From the NCBI GenBank assembly GCA_041656735.1, contig JBBACY010000006.1, forward strand, positions 1-64,000: 64,000 nucleotides of DNA, given 5' to 3'. The notes below the pieces were generated by a model. That model did not search any database. It saw only the letters and a list, made by a program, of their open reading frames with translations, and was not told the origin of the DNA. The DNA is from Perlabentimonas sp041656735 (GTDB lineage: Bacteria; Bacteroidota; Bacteroidia; Bacteroidales; Tenuifilaceae). This document shows positions 1 through 8,196 of the stretch, one piece after another (the stretch's first letter is position 1; each line of letters begins with the position of its first letter). A program made the position numbers and the translations under genes.

Positions 1-319
1 GGGCTGAAAGCCCAGATAAATTCAGCCCGAGGCAACGCCTCGGGTTAAATAATGAGATGTATTCTGCGCCCTGAAAGGGCAAATTAAAAATTAGTCTACC
101 CACAAATAATCCTCATTATAATCAATCCCATACCCTCTCAAAAATAACAAATACTCCTCTTTAAAACCCAACTTTTGATGATGTTCCCGCTGCTTTTGTA
201 TATAATCCTTCGTCTTAGCGTGTAAAGTTTTTAACCTGCCCTTTCAGGGCGATGTTACATATATCCCCTTTCGACCCAAGGCGTGCCTTGGGCTGGAATA
301 AGTTGCCACTTCGTGGCGA
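1..319. repeat. REP/RAYT repeat unit, copy 1
   Basis: This is a run of short hairpins with 3-4 base loops: GGGCTgaaaGCCC, CCCGAGGCaacGCCTCGGG, GCCCTgaaAGGGC, GCCCTttcAGGGC, a CCCAAGGC/GCCTTGGG stem, and GCCACttcGTGGC. It encloses the 3' end of a transposase on the minus strand. The same arrangement recurs at 411-759 with only scattered differences. Small-loop hairpins flanking a Y1 transposase remnant match REP elements mobilised by REP-associated tyrosine transposases; that assignment comes from family knowledge. The copy starts at the first base of the window and may extend further left. Confidence 0.75.
91..222 (-). pseudogene. RAYT (Y1/IS200-like) transposase, C-terminal remnant 1
   Basis: Read on the minus strand, about 43 codons before the stop at 91-93 translate to a peptide containing AKTKDYIQKQREHHQKLGF, then KEEYLLFLRGYGIDYNEDY and LWVD. 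This is the recognisable C-terminal tail of Bacteroidota REP-associated IS200-like transposases (QREHH, FKEEY, YLW). The HUH motif and catalytic tyrosine part of the protein is missing, so this is a decayed 3' fragment trapped between REP hairpins. Frame is open in this copy. Confidence 0.72.
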
Positions 320-410
320 AAGCCTTAAGACAACGACCTGATAAACGGCTTATTATATTTACAAAATACGGAAATGTTACGCTAGCGTATATGTATAAAC
401 AAAATCAATC

Positions 411-759
411 GGGCTGAAAGCCCAGATAAATTCAGCCCGAGGCAACGCCTCGGGTTAAATAATGGGATGTATTCTGCGCCCTGAAAGGGCAAATTAAAAA
501 TTAGTCTACCCACAAATAATCCTCATTATAATCAATCCCATACCCTCTCAAAAATAACAAATACTCCTCTTTAAAACTCTACTTTTGATGATGTTCCCGC
601 TGCTTTTGTATATAATCCTTCGTCTTAGCATGTAAAGTTTTTAACCTGCCCTTTCAGGGCGATGTTACATATATCCCCTTTCGACCCAAGGCGTTGCCTT
701 GGGCTGGAATAAGTTGCCACTTCGTGGCGATAATGGTATTACGACTATTGCGTACGAGA
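411..759. repeat. REP/RAYT repeat unit, copy 2
   Basis: This is a near-identical direct copy of the 1-319 unit with the same order of six small hairpins. The CCCAAGGC-gtt-GCCTTGGG hairpin is complete here, whereas copy 1 has lost one base of its loop. Copy 2 continues past the last hairpin into a segment reading taatggtattacgactattg followed by cgtacgaga. That segment is also present after the third, partial copy (894-1013), so it probably belongs to the mobile unit. Confidence 0.75.
501..632 (-). pseudogene. RAYT transposase, C-terminal remnant 2
   Basis: Second copy of the transposase tail, ending at the stop at 501-503 and coding for the same EEYLLFLRGYGIDYNEDY / LWVD peptide. A substitution in the codon after HHQK makes an in-frame TAG here, where copy 1 reads L-G. 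This copy is therefore more decayed and cannot be functional. The pair looks like duplication of an already truncated element rather than two independent insertions. Confidence 0.7.
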
Positions 760-893
760 AAAGGCGTGAGACAGTGGGCAGGAGTATATTATTTTAACCT
801 AAGGCGTTATATTTAAACTTTGATAAACTTCCAATCCGTGGTGATAAATTGTTTGGTTGCTATCATTACAAATGGACTAACTTCGTTGAAATC

Positions 894-1013
894 TTTAACC
901 TGCCCTTTCAGGGCAATGTTATCTGTATACCCTTTCGACCCAAGGCGCTGCCTTGGGCTGGAGTAAGTTGCCACTTCGTGGCGATAATGGTTTTACGACT
1001 ATTGCGTACGAGA
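894..1013. repeat. REP unit, partial copy 3
   Basis: Matches the right end of copies 1 and 2 only: the GCCCTttcAGGGC hairpin, the CCCAAGGC/GCCTTGGG hairpin, the GCCACttcGTGGC hairpin and the same trailing ttacgactattgcgtacgag segment. The transposase fragment is absent. A short inverted repeat (ACGAGA-gg-TCTCGT) follows at 1007-1020. The rest of 1-1139 contains no gene I can support. Confidence 0.65.
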
Positions 1014-1082
1014 GGTCTCGTGCAGTTGTAATAAAATGTAGTGAAAGGTTTTCAATTTATTTTTAACCGAAATGCAATAACT

Positions 1083-1126
1083 AAAAAAGCGCCAAAGCGA
1101 GGTATTTAACCTTCACTTTGGCGCTT
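1083..1126 (-). terminator. Intrinsic terminator after pepT
   Basis: On the minus strand an 11-bp stem AAGCGCCAAAG / CTTTGGCGCTT, with an imperfect inner part, is followed by a run of six T. It lies directly downstream of the tripeptidase stop codon. Confidence 0.8.
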
Positions 1127-1139
1127 ACAATATTAGCAA

Positions 1140-2378
1140 CTACTTATTTGCGTAAAGTTCAATAATCTTCAGCATTACCTCGGTTGCCTTAACCATACTG
1201 TTAACAGGAACGTACTCCTGTTTACCATGAAAGTTTTCGCCACCGGCAAATAGGTTTGGACAAGGTAACCCCATGTACGATAAGCGTGCACCATCGGTTC
1301 CGCCTCGAATAGGCTTTACAAGGGGCTCAACACCAACCAATTCCATTGCCTTAACGGCTGTATCAACCACGTGAATTACGGGCTCAACCATTTGGCGCAT
1401 ATTATAGTACTGGTCTGTTAACTCAAGCTTAATAACGCCCTCGCCATATTTCATATTGATAAATTCGGCAACCTTAGCAATGTAAGCCTTACGTGCATCA
1501 AACTTGTCGCGGTTCAGGTCGCGAATAATATATTGGAATGTGGTATTCTCAACCGAGCCATCAATTTTAATAAGATGATAGAAACCATCATACCCCTCGG
1601 TGTGTTCGGGCCTTTCGTTGGCAGGGAGCAAACTGTTAAACTCCATAGCCACATGAATTGAGTTTATCATCTTATCCTTGGCATATCCAGGGTGAATATT
1701 ACGCCCCTGAACAGAAATTTTTGCACCTGCAGCGTTAAAGTTTTCGTATTCCAATTCGCCAATGGCTCCGCCATCAAGTGTGTATGCAAAATCGGCATTA
1801 AATTTCTTTACGTCAAAATGGTCAACTCCACGTCCAACCTCCTCGTCGACAGTAAATCCAATGCGGATTGGACCGTGTTTAAACTCAGGGTTGCTCATCA
1901 TATACTCAATGGCAGTCATAATTTCTGCAATGCCCGCCTTATCGTCGGCACCCAGCAGGGTTGTACCATCGGTAACTATGAGCGTTTGTCCCTTGTAATC
2001 TATGAGTTCAGGAAATTCTTTTGGCGAAAGTGTAACGTTTAGATCTTTATTTAGGATAATTTCCGAACCATCATAATTCTCAATAAAGCGAGGTTTAACG
2101 TCTTTTCCACTCATATCGGGAGCGGTATCAACGTGAGCAAGGAACCCAATGGTGGGTATCTTTTTATCAATATTACTAGGTACAGTAGCCATTACATATC
2201 CGTACTCATCAATATTAGCATCCTTTAGGCCCAATTCTTTTAATTCCTTAACTAAAAGGTTTGAAAGATCAAGTTGCTTTTTTGTACTAGGAAAAATATC
2301 GGAAACGGTATCATCGGCTTGCGTATCGATTTTTATATAGCGTAAAAACCGCTCGATTAATAATTTTTCATTTATCAT
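1140..2378 (-). CDS. pepT: Peptidase T (tripeptide aminopeptidase, M20B)
   Basis: Cytosolic zinc aminopeptidase that removes the N-terminal residue from tripeptides. The 412-residue length is normal for PepT. Metal and catalytic residues are visible: His82 and Asp84 (AHVDTAPD), Asp145 (LGADDKAG), the Glu179-Glu180 pair (VDEEVG), Asp202 (TLDGG) and His384 (GGENFHGKQEY). The dimerisation insert typical of M20 enzymes lies between roughly residues 210 and 320. It sits downstream of an OPT peptide transporter on the same strand, which suggests uptake followed by hydrolysis. A hairpin at 2413-2460 separates the two genes, so pepT may be only partly cotranscribed. A -7-like TATGTTTA follows that hairpin. 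Confidence 0.95.
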   Translation of the reverse strand: MINEKLLIERFLRYIKIDTQADDTVSDIFPSTKKQLDLSNLLVKELKELGLKDANIDEYGYVMATVPSNIDKKIPTIGFLAHVDTAPDMSGKDVKPRFIENYDGSEIILNKDLNVTLSPKEFPELIDYKGQTLIVTDGTTLLGADDKAGIAEIMTAIEYMMSNPEFKHGPIRIGFTVDEEVGRGVDHFDVKKFNADFAYTLDGGAIGELEYENFNAAGAKISVQGRNIHPGYAKDKMINSIHVAMEFNSLLPANERPEHTEGYDGFYHLIKIDGSVENTTFQYIIRDLNRDKFDARKAYIAKVAEFINMKYGEGVIKLELTDQYYNMRQMVEPVIHVVDTAVKAMELVGVEPLVKPIRGGTDGARLSYMGLPCPNLFAGGENFHGKQEYVPVNSMVKATEVMLKIIELYANK

Positions 2379-2412
2379 AACTTATATTTTTTAATTATTT
2401 ATGCTTAAACAT

Positions 2413-2460
2413 AAAAACTGAAGACGGTGAGGTAAAATAATACAGCCTCCTTCCGTCTTC
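2413..2460 (-). terminator. Terminator or attenuator between OPT transporter and pepT
   Basis: Minus-strand stem GAAGACGG / CCGTCTTC with an additional inner GAGG/CCTC pairing, followed by AGTTTTTA. It starts 15 bases after the transporter stop and would end or attenuate transcription before pepT. Confidence 0.7.
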
Positions 2461-2475
2461 AATCTTCAAAAAACA

Positions 2476-4467
2476 TTACTCTTTTTCTGGTTTTGCCCTA
2501 AGCGACTCCCAAATTAGGTAAGCACACAGAAGGAGGAACATACCTAACCCAAGAACCTGAGCGGGATTAGATTCAAACCATTCATTATTAACAAAGTTAA
2601 TGCCTCCGAACTTAAGTATGGCACTAATAACACCCATTAAAGCACCACCAGCAATAAACCCTGATGCGATTAGCGTACCACGCTCGCGACGAGACTGATT
2701 AAGTTTTGCATCCTTGCTACGAGTAGCAACAATGTGAGCAATAATTCCGCCAATAAGCAAAGGAGTGTTAAGTTGAAGCGGTATAAACATACCCAATGAG
2801 AAAGCTAACGCAGGAACGTTAATCATTGTGAGAATGAGCGAAAGCATTGCGCCTGCGCCGTAAAGTAACCAAGGTGCGGGTTTTCCGCTCATCATAGGTT
2901 CAATTACAGCAGCCATAGCATTTGCCTGAGGGGCAACTAGAGCACCTTCGCCCGTAAAACCGTAAGTTTTATTAAGTAAGATGATAACCCCACCCACAGT
3001 AGCTGCCGACACAAATGTTCCTAAGAACTTCCAACCTTGCTGTTTGTAAGGCGACGAACCAAGCCAGTAACCAATTTTAAGGTCGGTAATAAAACCACCA
3101 GCCATTGATAAGGCAGTACAAACAACACCACCAATTATAAGCGCAGCAACCATTCCGCTTTCGCCTGTTAAGCCTGATGCCGAAAGAATTAATGATGCAA
3201 TAATTAGTGTCATAAGGGTCATTCCAGAAACAGGGTTTGTACCCACAATGGCAATGGCATTTGCGGCCACCGTTGTAAATAGGAATGCGATTACCATAAC
3301 TATAGCTAGTCCAATTAGTGCGTGAGTAAGGTTATGAACAACGCCAAACTGGAAGAAAATGAAGATTAGGATTGTGGTTGCGAGAATACCGAAACCAATA
3401 ATTTTCATTGGCAGGTCGCGCTGGGTGCGTAAAACCTCCTTATCGGCACCACCTTTACGTCCAACAGTTTCGGAAACTGCTAAGCCAATGGCTTGCTTAA
3501 TAATTCCCCACGATTTAATTATACCTATTACACCAGCCATGGCAATACCACCAATACCAATGGGGCGAATGTAGTGTGTAAACATCTCTTCGGCGCTCAT
3601 ATTGCCAATTAGCTCTAAGGCATTGGTTCCAACAGCAACGGTCATTCCTTCGGCAAAATAGTTAAGGAAAGGAATAAAAACGAACCAGCCAACAAAAGAA
3701 CCAGCACAGATTATTGCCGCATATTTTAGTCCAATAATATAGCCCAAACCAACAACGGCAGCACCAACGTTTATCTTAAAGACCATTTTAGCCTTATCGG
3801 CCATTAGCTCACCAAATGGGATAACCCTAGTTGTAAAAACCTCACTCCACCATCCAAACGTGGCAATGATAAAATCGTATAAACCACCAATTAAACCACT
3901 CACCAATAATAATTTAGCTTGATTTCCTCCTTTTGCGCCAGACACCAAAACCTCTGTGGTTGCGGTTGCCTCTGGAAAAGGATACTTGCCATGCATATCG
4001 GCAACAAAATATTTACGGAAAGGAATAAGAAACAGAATACCCAAAACACCACCCAATAATGATGAAATAAAAACCTGATAAAATTGTGCCTCAAGGTTAA
4101 GTATGTAAAGTGCTGGTAGAGTGAAAATAGCACCAGCAACAATAACGCCTGAACTGGCCCCAATTGATTGGATCATTACGTTTTCGCCCAACGCATTTTT
4201 GCGCTTTGATACCGATGATAAACCGATGGCGATAATAGCAATGGGAATTGCTGCTTCAAAAACCTGCCCAATTTTAAGACCAAGGTAAGCTGCTGCTGCT
4301 GAAAATATTACAGCCATAATTAAACCCCAAGTTACAGAGTAGGTACTAACCTCAGGTACAATTTTTAGTGGTGACATTAACGGCTCATACACCTCGCCAG
4401 GGGCAAGCTCCCGATAGGCATTATCGGGTATACCCTTAATCACTTGTTGCTCTGAATTTTGTGACAT
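2476..4467 (-). CDS. OPT-family oligopeptide transporter
   Basis: A 663-residue inner-membrane protein with about 14-16 hydrophobic helices beginning near residue 45. The helices carry the glycine- and alanine-rich composition of bacterial OPT transporters, and the block KYPFPEATATTEVL (near residues 160-175) is characteristic of the family. The N-terminal 40 residues are soluble and the protein ends in a short charged tail. OPT proteins import oligopeptides or metal chelates using the proton gradient; the substrate cannot be read from sequence. Adjacency to peptidase T favours peptides. Confidence 0.9.
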   Translation of the reverse strand: MSQNSEQQVIKGIPDNAYRELAPGEVYEPLMSPLKIVPEVSTYSVTWGLIMAVIFSAAAAYLGLKIGQVFEAAIPIAIIAIGLSSVSKRKNALGENVMIQSIGASSGVIVAGAIFTLPALYILNLEAQFYQVFISSLLGGVLGILFLIPFRKYFVADMHGKYPFPEATATTEVLVSGAKGGNQAKLLLVSGLIGGLYDFIIATFGWWSEVFTTRVIPFGELMADKAKMVFKINVGAAVVGLGYIIGLKYAAIICAGSFVGWFVFIPFLNYFAEGMTVAVGTNALELIGNMSAEEMFTHYIRPIGIGGIAMAGVIGIIKSWGIIKQAIGLAVSETVGRKGGADKEVLRTQRDLPMKIIGFGILATTILIFIFFQFGVVHNLTHALIGLAIVMVIAFLFTTVAANAIAIVGTNPVSGMTLMTLIIASLILSASGLTGESGMVAALIIGGVVCTALSMAGGFITDLKIGYWLGSSPYKQQGWKFLGTFVSAATVGGVIILLNKTYGFTGEGALVAPQANAMAAVIEPMMSGKPAPWLLYGAGAMLSLILTMINVPALAFSLGMFIPLQLNTPLLIGGIIAHIVATRSKDAKLNQSRRERGTLIASGFIAGGALMGVISAILKFGGINFVNNEWFESNPAQVLGLGMFLLLCAYLIWESLRAKPEKE

Positions 4468-4553
4468 GTGTTTAGTTAATTTGGTTTATAATATTGATTG
4501 TTTATTCGACATAAATGCCGTGCAAAATACAAATTTTAAGGAATATTCTTAAA

Positions 4554-5354
4554 TTAAAGGAGTAAAATTCCAGCAACAAACCTACCCCCATCACCCTGAC
4601 GAGACGAAAAAAAGGTGTCGTTTTGACTTATGGTACACACACCCGACACCTCAATATTTTGTGGTTTTACACCTGATTCAATGAGCGTTATGCGATTAGC
4701 TTCCCACATATCAAAATAGTTTTTTTCATCTCTGCGAATTATCACCTTACTAATATCAAATTTAGTAGCAGCCTCATCAATTACATCTTGTCCCACCTCG
4801 TAGCAACAGGGTCCGCCCGATGGGCCAATGCCAACTATTAAATCATTCGGGTTAGTATTGAATTTGTGCTGCATTGCACTAACCAAATGCGAGGCAATCT
4901 GTAAAACTGTTCCCTTCCAACCCGAGTGAGCAACACCAACAGCACTATTTGTTGGGTCGAAAAATACGATTGGAACACAATCGGCAGCCAAACTAATAAG
5001 ACACAGCCCCTTTGTGTTGGTTATAAAACCATCGGTATTATCAAAGGCATCATCTTTGGTAAGCGCTCCTTTGCCCCTATCTTCGTCAAATATGCGCAGT
5101 ATATTGGTTCCGTGAATCTGAATTGGGAAAACAAAATCGGTAGGTTTAATATCAAGTGCATTGGCAAGCCTTCGCCTATTCTCTATAACATTATTATGCT
5201 TATCAGTTTGGTTAAGACTTAAGTTGAAAGTGCCATAGGTACCTTCGCTAACGCCCCCGTGACGGGTAGTTACAAAATGCGTTATTGCTTTACGATGCTT
5301 TTGCAAATTCTCAAAATGACCCAACTTAATGCCATTACTTTCGGAAAAAATCAT
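4554..5354 (-). CDS. pgeF: PgeF/YfiH family purine nucleoside phosphorylase (multicopper-oxidase-fold)
   Basis: DUF152/YfiH family protein. Family members act on purine nucleosides or edit peptidoglycan precursors; older databases call them polyphenol oxidase or laccase. The metal-site motifs are visible: TRHGGVSEG near the N terminus, VGVAHSGWKGT in the middle and GPCCYEVG in the C-terminal half. The upstream TTG at 5358-5360 could extend the frame by two residues, but ATG at 5354 (MIFSESNG) is the better start. A -7 box TATCTTTG lies upstream at 5388-5395 on the minus strand. Length (266 aa) is usual. Confidence 0.88.
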   Translation of the reverse strand: MIFSESNGIKLGHFENLQKHRKAITHFVTTRHGGVSEGTYGTFNLSLNQTDKHNNVIENRRRLANALDIKPTDFVFPIQIHGTNILRIFDEDRGKGALTKDDAFDNTDGFITNTKGLCLISLAADCVPIVFFDPTNSAVGVAHSGWKGTVLQIASHLVSAMQHKFNTNPNDLIVGIGPSGGPCCYEVGQDVIDEAATKFDISKVIIRRDEKNYFDMWEANRITLIESGVKPQNIEVSGVCTISQNDTFFSSRQGDGGRFVAGILLL

Positions 5355-5535
5355 CGACAATGTATTTTAATTTATGCGCCAAAAACCCAAAGATACAAGT
5401 TTATAGACTATCTGAAGTACACAATTGCCCAAATATTGTAGGCTGCATATTTACTCAGCACATTATTACTGAGTTACAAACTTATATAACTTAAAAAAAA
5501 TATTTCTTCGCATTAAAATAAAATTTCAAAATAAA

Positions 5536-5567
5536 TTTGGTTTACAACATAAACTAGTTTATGTTTG
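5536..5567 (+). promoter_or_regulatory. Bacteroidota-type promoter for the 5592 operon
   Basis: TTTG at 5536-5539 and TATGTTTG at 5560-5567 are separated by 20 bases, close to the Bacteroidota sigma-ABfr consensus TTTG-N19-TAnnTTTG. The start codon follows 24 bases later. Confidence 0.65.
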
Positions 5568-5591
5568 CATTAACCTTTAAAACAAATTATT

Positions 5592-6167
5592 ATGGAATCG
5601 GAAAAACTATCGGTTGAAAAGAGTTTTGAGATAATTACCCAAGTAATTACCCAAGCTAGAAATAGATTTGAGGAGAATGGGTTTATTTACCTGTTTTGGG
5701 GCCTATTGATTTCGTTAGCGTCCATTGGGCAGTTTATTCTACTTCAAAAAGAGTACTATACTATAAACTGGTATCCTTATTTGCTAATGCCCATCGGAGC
5801 GGTTTTCTCAGGATACTATTTTGCAAAAAAGAAGGAAAAACCCCAACGAAATATGATTGGTAGAATTGTTTCCTGGGTGTACGTAATCTTATCTATAAAT
5901 ATGATGGTTTTAGGTTTTATGTTTTACCCGACACTTAAAGAGAACCTAATACCCATTATTCTCATTCTGCTATCGGTTGGCATTTTTATATCAGCAATTG
6001 CTATAAAAAGCAGGCTATTGCTCTTTTCTGGGATTCTGATTAACCTTTCGGCTTTTGCTTGTTTTAGTATTGAGCCGATATATCGTCCCCTCTTAATGGG
6101 AATAGTCTCTATTATTGCGGTTATGATTCCTGGAATTATATTGATGATTCAGCATAAGAAGAGATAA
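5592..6167 (+). CDS. Six-helix membrane protein of unknown function
   Basis: 191 residues. An N-terminal amphipathic segment (about 1-30, SVEKSFEIITQVITQARNRF) is followed by six predicted transmembrane helices at roughly 30-50, 60-80, 90-112, 116-136, 140-158 and 163-185. I recognise no enzymatic motif. It is separated by one base from a small winged-helix regulator and that gene by four bases from an exported TPR protein, so the three form one transcription unit. The usual interpretation of a membrane protein next to a PadR/HTH_34-type regulator is a regulated membrane response, but no function can be assigned. Confidence 0.8.
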   Translation: MESEKLSVEKSFEIITQVITQARNRFEENGFIYLFWGLLISLASIGQFILLQKEYYTINWYPYLLMPIGAVFSGYYFAKKKEKPQRNMIGRIVSWVYVILSINMMVLGFMFYPTLKENLIPIILILLSVGIFISAIAIKSRLLLFSGILINLSAFACFSIEPIYRPLLMGIVSIIAVMIPGIILMIQHKKR

Positions 6168-6168
6168 A

Positions 6169-6450
6169 ATGTTTGATGAACTCAACCCCTTACTTCATTC
6201 CCAGCTGCGATTGGCTATTATTTCATACCTAGTAAGCAACGGTGCAGCTGATTTTAACGAGCTGAAAGAGGTTACAAAAGCAACCTCGGGCAATATAAGC
6301 GTACAGCTAAAGAAGTTGGAGAAGGAGAGCTACGTAGCCATTACTAAAGGTTTTTTAAATAACTACCAGCACACCTCTATTGAGATTACAAAAGTTGGGA
6401 TTGATGCTTTTGAAGAGTATGTTAAAGCGATAAAAAAATACCTAAAATAA
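6169..6450 (+). CDS. Winged-helix transcriptional regulator (HTH_34/MarR-like)
   Basis: 93 residues forming a single winged helix-turn-helix domain. The N-terminal helix is LHSQLRLAIISYLVSNG; the recognition region is FNELKEVTKATSGNISVQLKKLEK, followed by a wing around YVAITKGF and a C-terminal helix EEYVKAIKKYLK that probably mediates dimerisation. It resembles the small stand-alone regulators encoded beside membrane proteins in Bacteroidota. It likely autoregulates the operon beginning at 5592; the ligand is unknown. Confidence 0.85.
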   Translation: MFDELNPLLHSQLRLAIISYLVSNGAADFNELKEVTKATSGNISVQLKKLEKESYVAITKGFLNNYQHTSIEITKVGIDAFEEYVKAIKKYLK

Positions 6451-6454
6451 AACT

Positions 6455-7246
6455 ATGATACGATTGCTGATTTTTCCATTACTCTTTGCACTCCACATTG
6501 GGAATGCGAATGAGCTGACTGCCAACGTAAACTATAAAAAGCAAAATGAACAGGAAAACAAAATCACCCTGCTTACGAATATTGAAAGTAAAATTTACGA
6601 GAGTTTCACTCAAAGTCTACGTCTGCAAGATAACATACCACTACTTAACTTAAGCATTGAACTTGAAGAAGTGAGTTCGACGGATGAGCAAGAGATTATC
6701 ATATACTGGCGCTCATACTTACAATTCTATGCTTCAATCTATTTTTTAAAAACAAGCCAAAGAGAAGCAGCCAAAAATGAAGTAGATAAAGGCATATCTT
6801 GGTTAAACGAGATTCAGACGAAGAACTCAGAGGAATACGCGCTCCTTTCAATGCTCCAAGGTTTTAGCATACAGTTTAAATGGACTGAAGCGAGAAGCAT
6901 TGCAGACGAGGCTAAAAACAATGCATTAAAAGCGATTGAATTAGACTCGACAAACCTAAGAGCCCACTATGTTTATGCAAGCAATAATTATTATTCGCTT
7001 GGGAAGAGTAACAGCACGAAAGAAGTTGAGAAGCACTTACAAAAAGCCATCACGCTGCCCGCTCAAAAGGTGGCGAACAATCGACTTCCCTCGTGGGGAA
7101 AAGAGGAATCTTTTGAAGTGCTAGTTAAATTATACATTGAAAAAGAGGAGTGGGAATTGGCGAAAAAATATTATCAGGAAGGCATTACAGAGTTTCCTAA
7201 CAGTTATACAATAAATCAATTGGCGGGGAAACTAGTTGGCAAATAA
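6455..7246 (+). CDS. Exported TPR-containing protein
   Basis: 263 residues with an N-terminal signal peptide (MIRLLIFPLLFALHIGNANE). Helical TPR-like repeats run through residues 80-260; the clearest are at about 140-165 (ALKAIELDSTNLRAHYVYAS) and 215-245 (LYIEKEEWELAKKYYQEGI). No catalytic motif is evident. It is the third gene of the membrane protein / regulator unit, four bases after the regulator stop, and probably works in the periplasm as an adaptor. Function unknown. Confidence 0.75.
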   Translation: MIRLLIFPLLFALHIGNANELTANVNYKKQNEQENKITLLTNIESKIYESFTQSLRLQDNIPLLNLSIELEEVSSTDEQEIIIYWRSYLQFYASIYFLKTSQREAAKNEVDKGISWLNEIQTKNSEEYALLSMLQGFSIQFKWTEARSIADEAKNNALKAIELDSTNLRAHYVYASNNYYSLGKSNSTKEVEKHLQKAITLPAQKVANNRLPSWGKEESFEVLVKLYIEKEEWELAKKYYQEGITEFPNSYTINQLAGKLVGK

Positions 7247-7314
7247 AAAAAAATAGCTTTTACGTTTTGAATTCTCTCTTGCTACACAAAAGATTAAACG
7301 AATAGTCATAACAA

Positions 7315-7339
7315 CAAAAAAGCATCCTAATGAGATGCT
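7315..7339 (-). terminator. Intrinsic terminator after crtB
   Basis: Minus-strand hairpin AGCATC-tcattag-GATGCT followed by six T, located 24 bases beyond the crtB stop codon. Confidence 0.75.
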
Positions 7340-7362
7340 GGGCAGAACAAAAACACCTAAAG

Positions 7363-8196
7363 TTAGATTACACCCAATGCCACAAATATTTTGGCTTTAA
7401 GCATTAAAAAATATTTAGACAGGTTTGAAACCCTGATGCGTTTTGATAATATTTGAGATGCTCTAACGCTTTTAATTCGCTTAAGTAATGCATTAAAATA
7501 CAAGTAAGATAAGTAAACACCGAGCTTAGACTCAGCTGGCAGCTGTTTAATTCCCTCTAAAGATTTATGCAAATCAATCTCAATATCTGCCTCAATCTTT
7601 CGTTTCTCAGTTTCGGTAAAGTTCTCGAAATCAACCGATGGAAAATATGTGCGTCCCCGCTCCTCAAAATCAGATTTAATATCGCGTAAAAAGTTAACCT
7701 TTTGAAAGGCCTCACCAAGGCTTCGAGCTGGTTGGGTAAGGTTATCGTATAACGTTTCATTACGGTTACAGAAAACCTTTAAGCACATAAGTCCAACCAC
7801 TTCAGCGCTTCCATAAATATATTTTTCATAGTCCTGCGTACTGTAATTCTCTTTCTCTAAATCCATAGCCATACTATCCATAAAAGCTGTAATCAAGTGT
7901 AGAGGTATATCGTACTTATTAACAACTAGTTGAAAGCTATGTATAATTGGATTAGTGCTAATACCCCGCTCAATAGCCATAAAAACCTGCTCGCGAAGCT
8001 CGGTAAGTATTTCATTTTTCGGAAAGTTGTGGAACGTATCAACAACCTCATCGGCAATACGAACAAACCCATAAATTGCGTATATATCATTCTGTATTTT
8101 AGGGCTTAATGAAGATAGGGCCTTAGAAAAAGATGTTGAGTAGTTCGCTGTAAAAAGCTTACTACAACCTATCGAAGTACTATTATACAAATCCAT
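7363..8196 (-). CDS. crtB: Phytoene synthase (squalene/phytoene synthase family)
   Basis: Condenses two geranylgeranyl diphosphates to phytoene, the first committed step to C40 carotenoids. Both Asp-rich substrate-Mg motifs are present: ADEVVD (residues about 48-53 from the ATG) and RDIKSD (about 171-176), followed by FEERGRTYFP. The frame can be extended four codons to a TTG at 8208, but the ATG at 8196 is preferred. It overlaps the end of crtI by 14 bases, indicating translational coupling in a crtI-crtB operon. No lycopene cyclase or hydroxylase is present nearby, so the end carotenoid is not determined by this window. Confidence 0.92.
   Translation of the reverse strand: MDLYNSTSIGCSKLFTANYSTSFSKALSSLSPKIQNDIYAIYGFVRIADEVVDTFHNFPKNEILTELREQVFMAIERGISTNPIIHSFQLVVNKYDIPLHLITAFMDSMAMDLEKENYSTQDYEKYIYGSAEVVGLMCLKVFCNRNETLYDNLTQPARSLGEAFQKVNFLRDIKSDFEERGRTYFPSVDFENFTETEKRKIEADIEIDLHKSLEGIKQLPAESKLGVYLSYLYFNALLKRIKSVRASQILSKRIRVSNLSKYFLMLKAKIFVALGVI

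Noticed and set aside
1..1013. Possible CRISPR array
   Set aside because: Repeats are long, few, irregularly spaced and full of internal hairpins; no spacers of constant length and no cas genes.
849..1031. 60-codon plus-strand ORF
   Set aside because: It runs through the third REP copy and its hairpins; no protein-like features.
1692..2042. 116-codon ORF antisense to pepT
   Set aside because: Shadow of a well-conserved enzyme gene on the opposite strand.
1140..4467. OPT transporter and pepT as a simple two-gene operon
   Set aside because: A stem followed by a T run lies between them (2413-2460), so only partial cotranscription can be claimed.
4554..5354. Polyphenol oxidase/laccase function for the YfiH-like protein
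   Set aside because: The name is historical; the family is now tied to purine nucleosides or peptidoglycan editing, and nothing here supports phenol oxidation.
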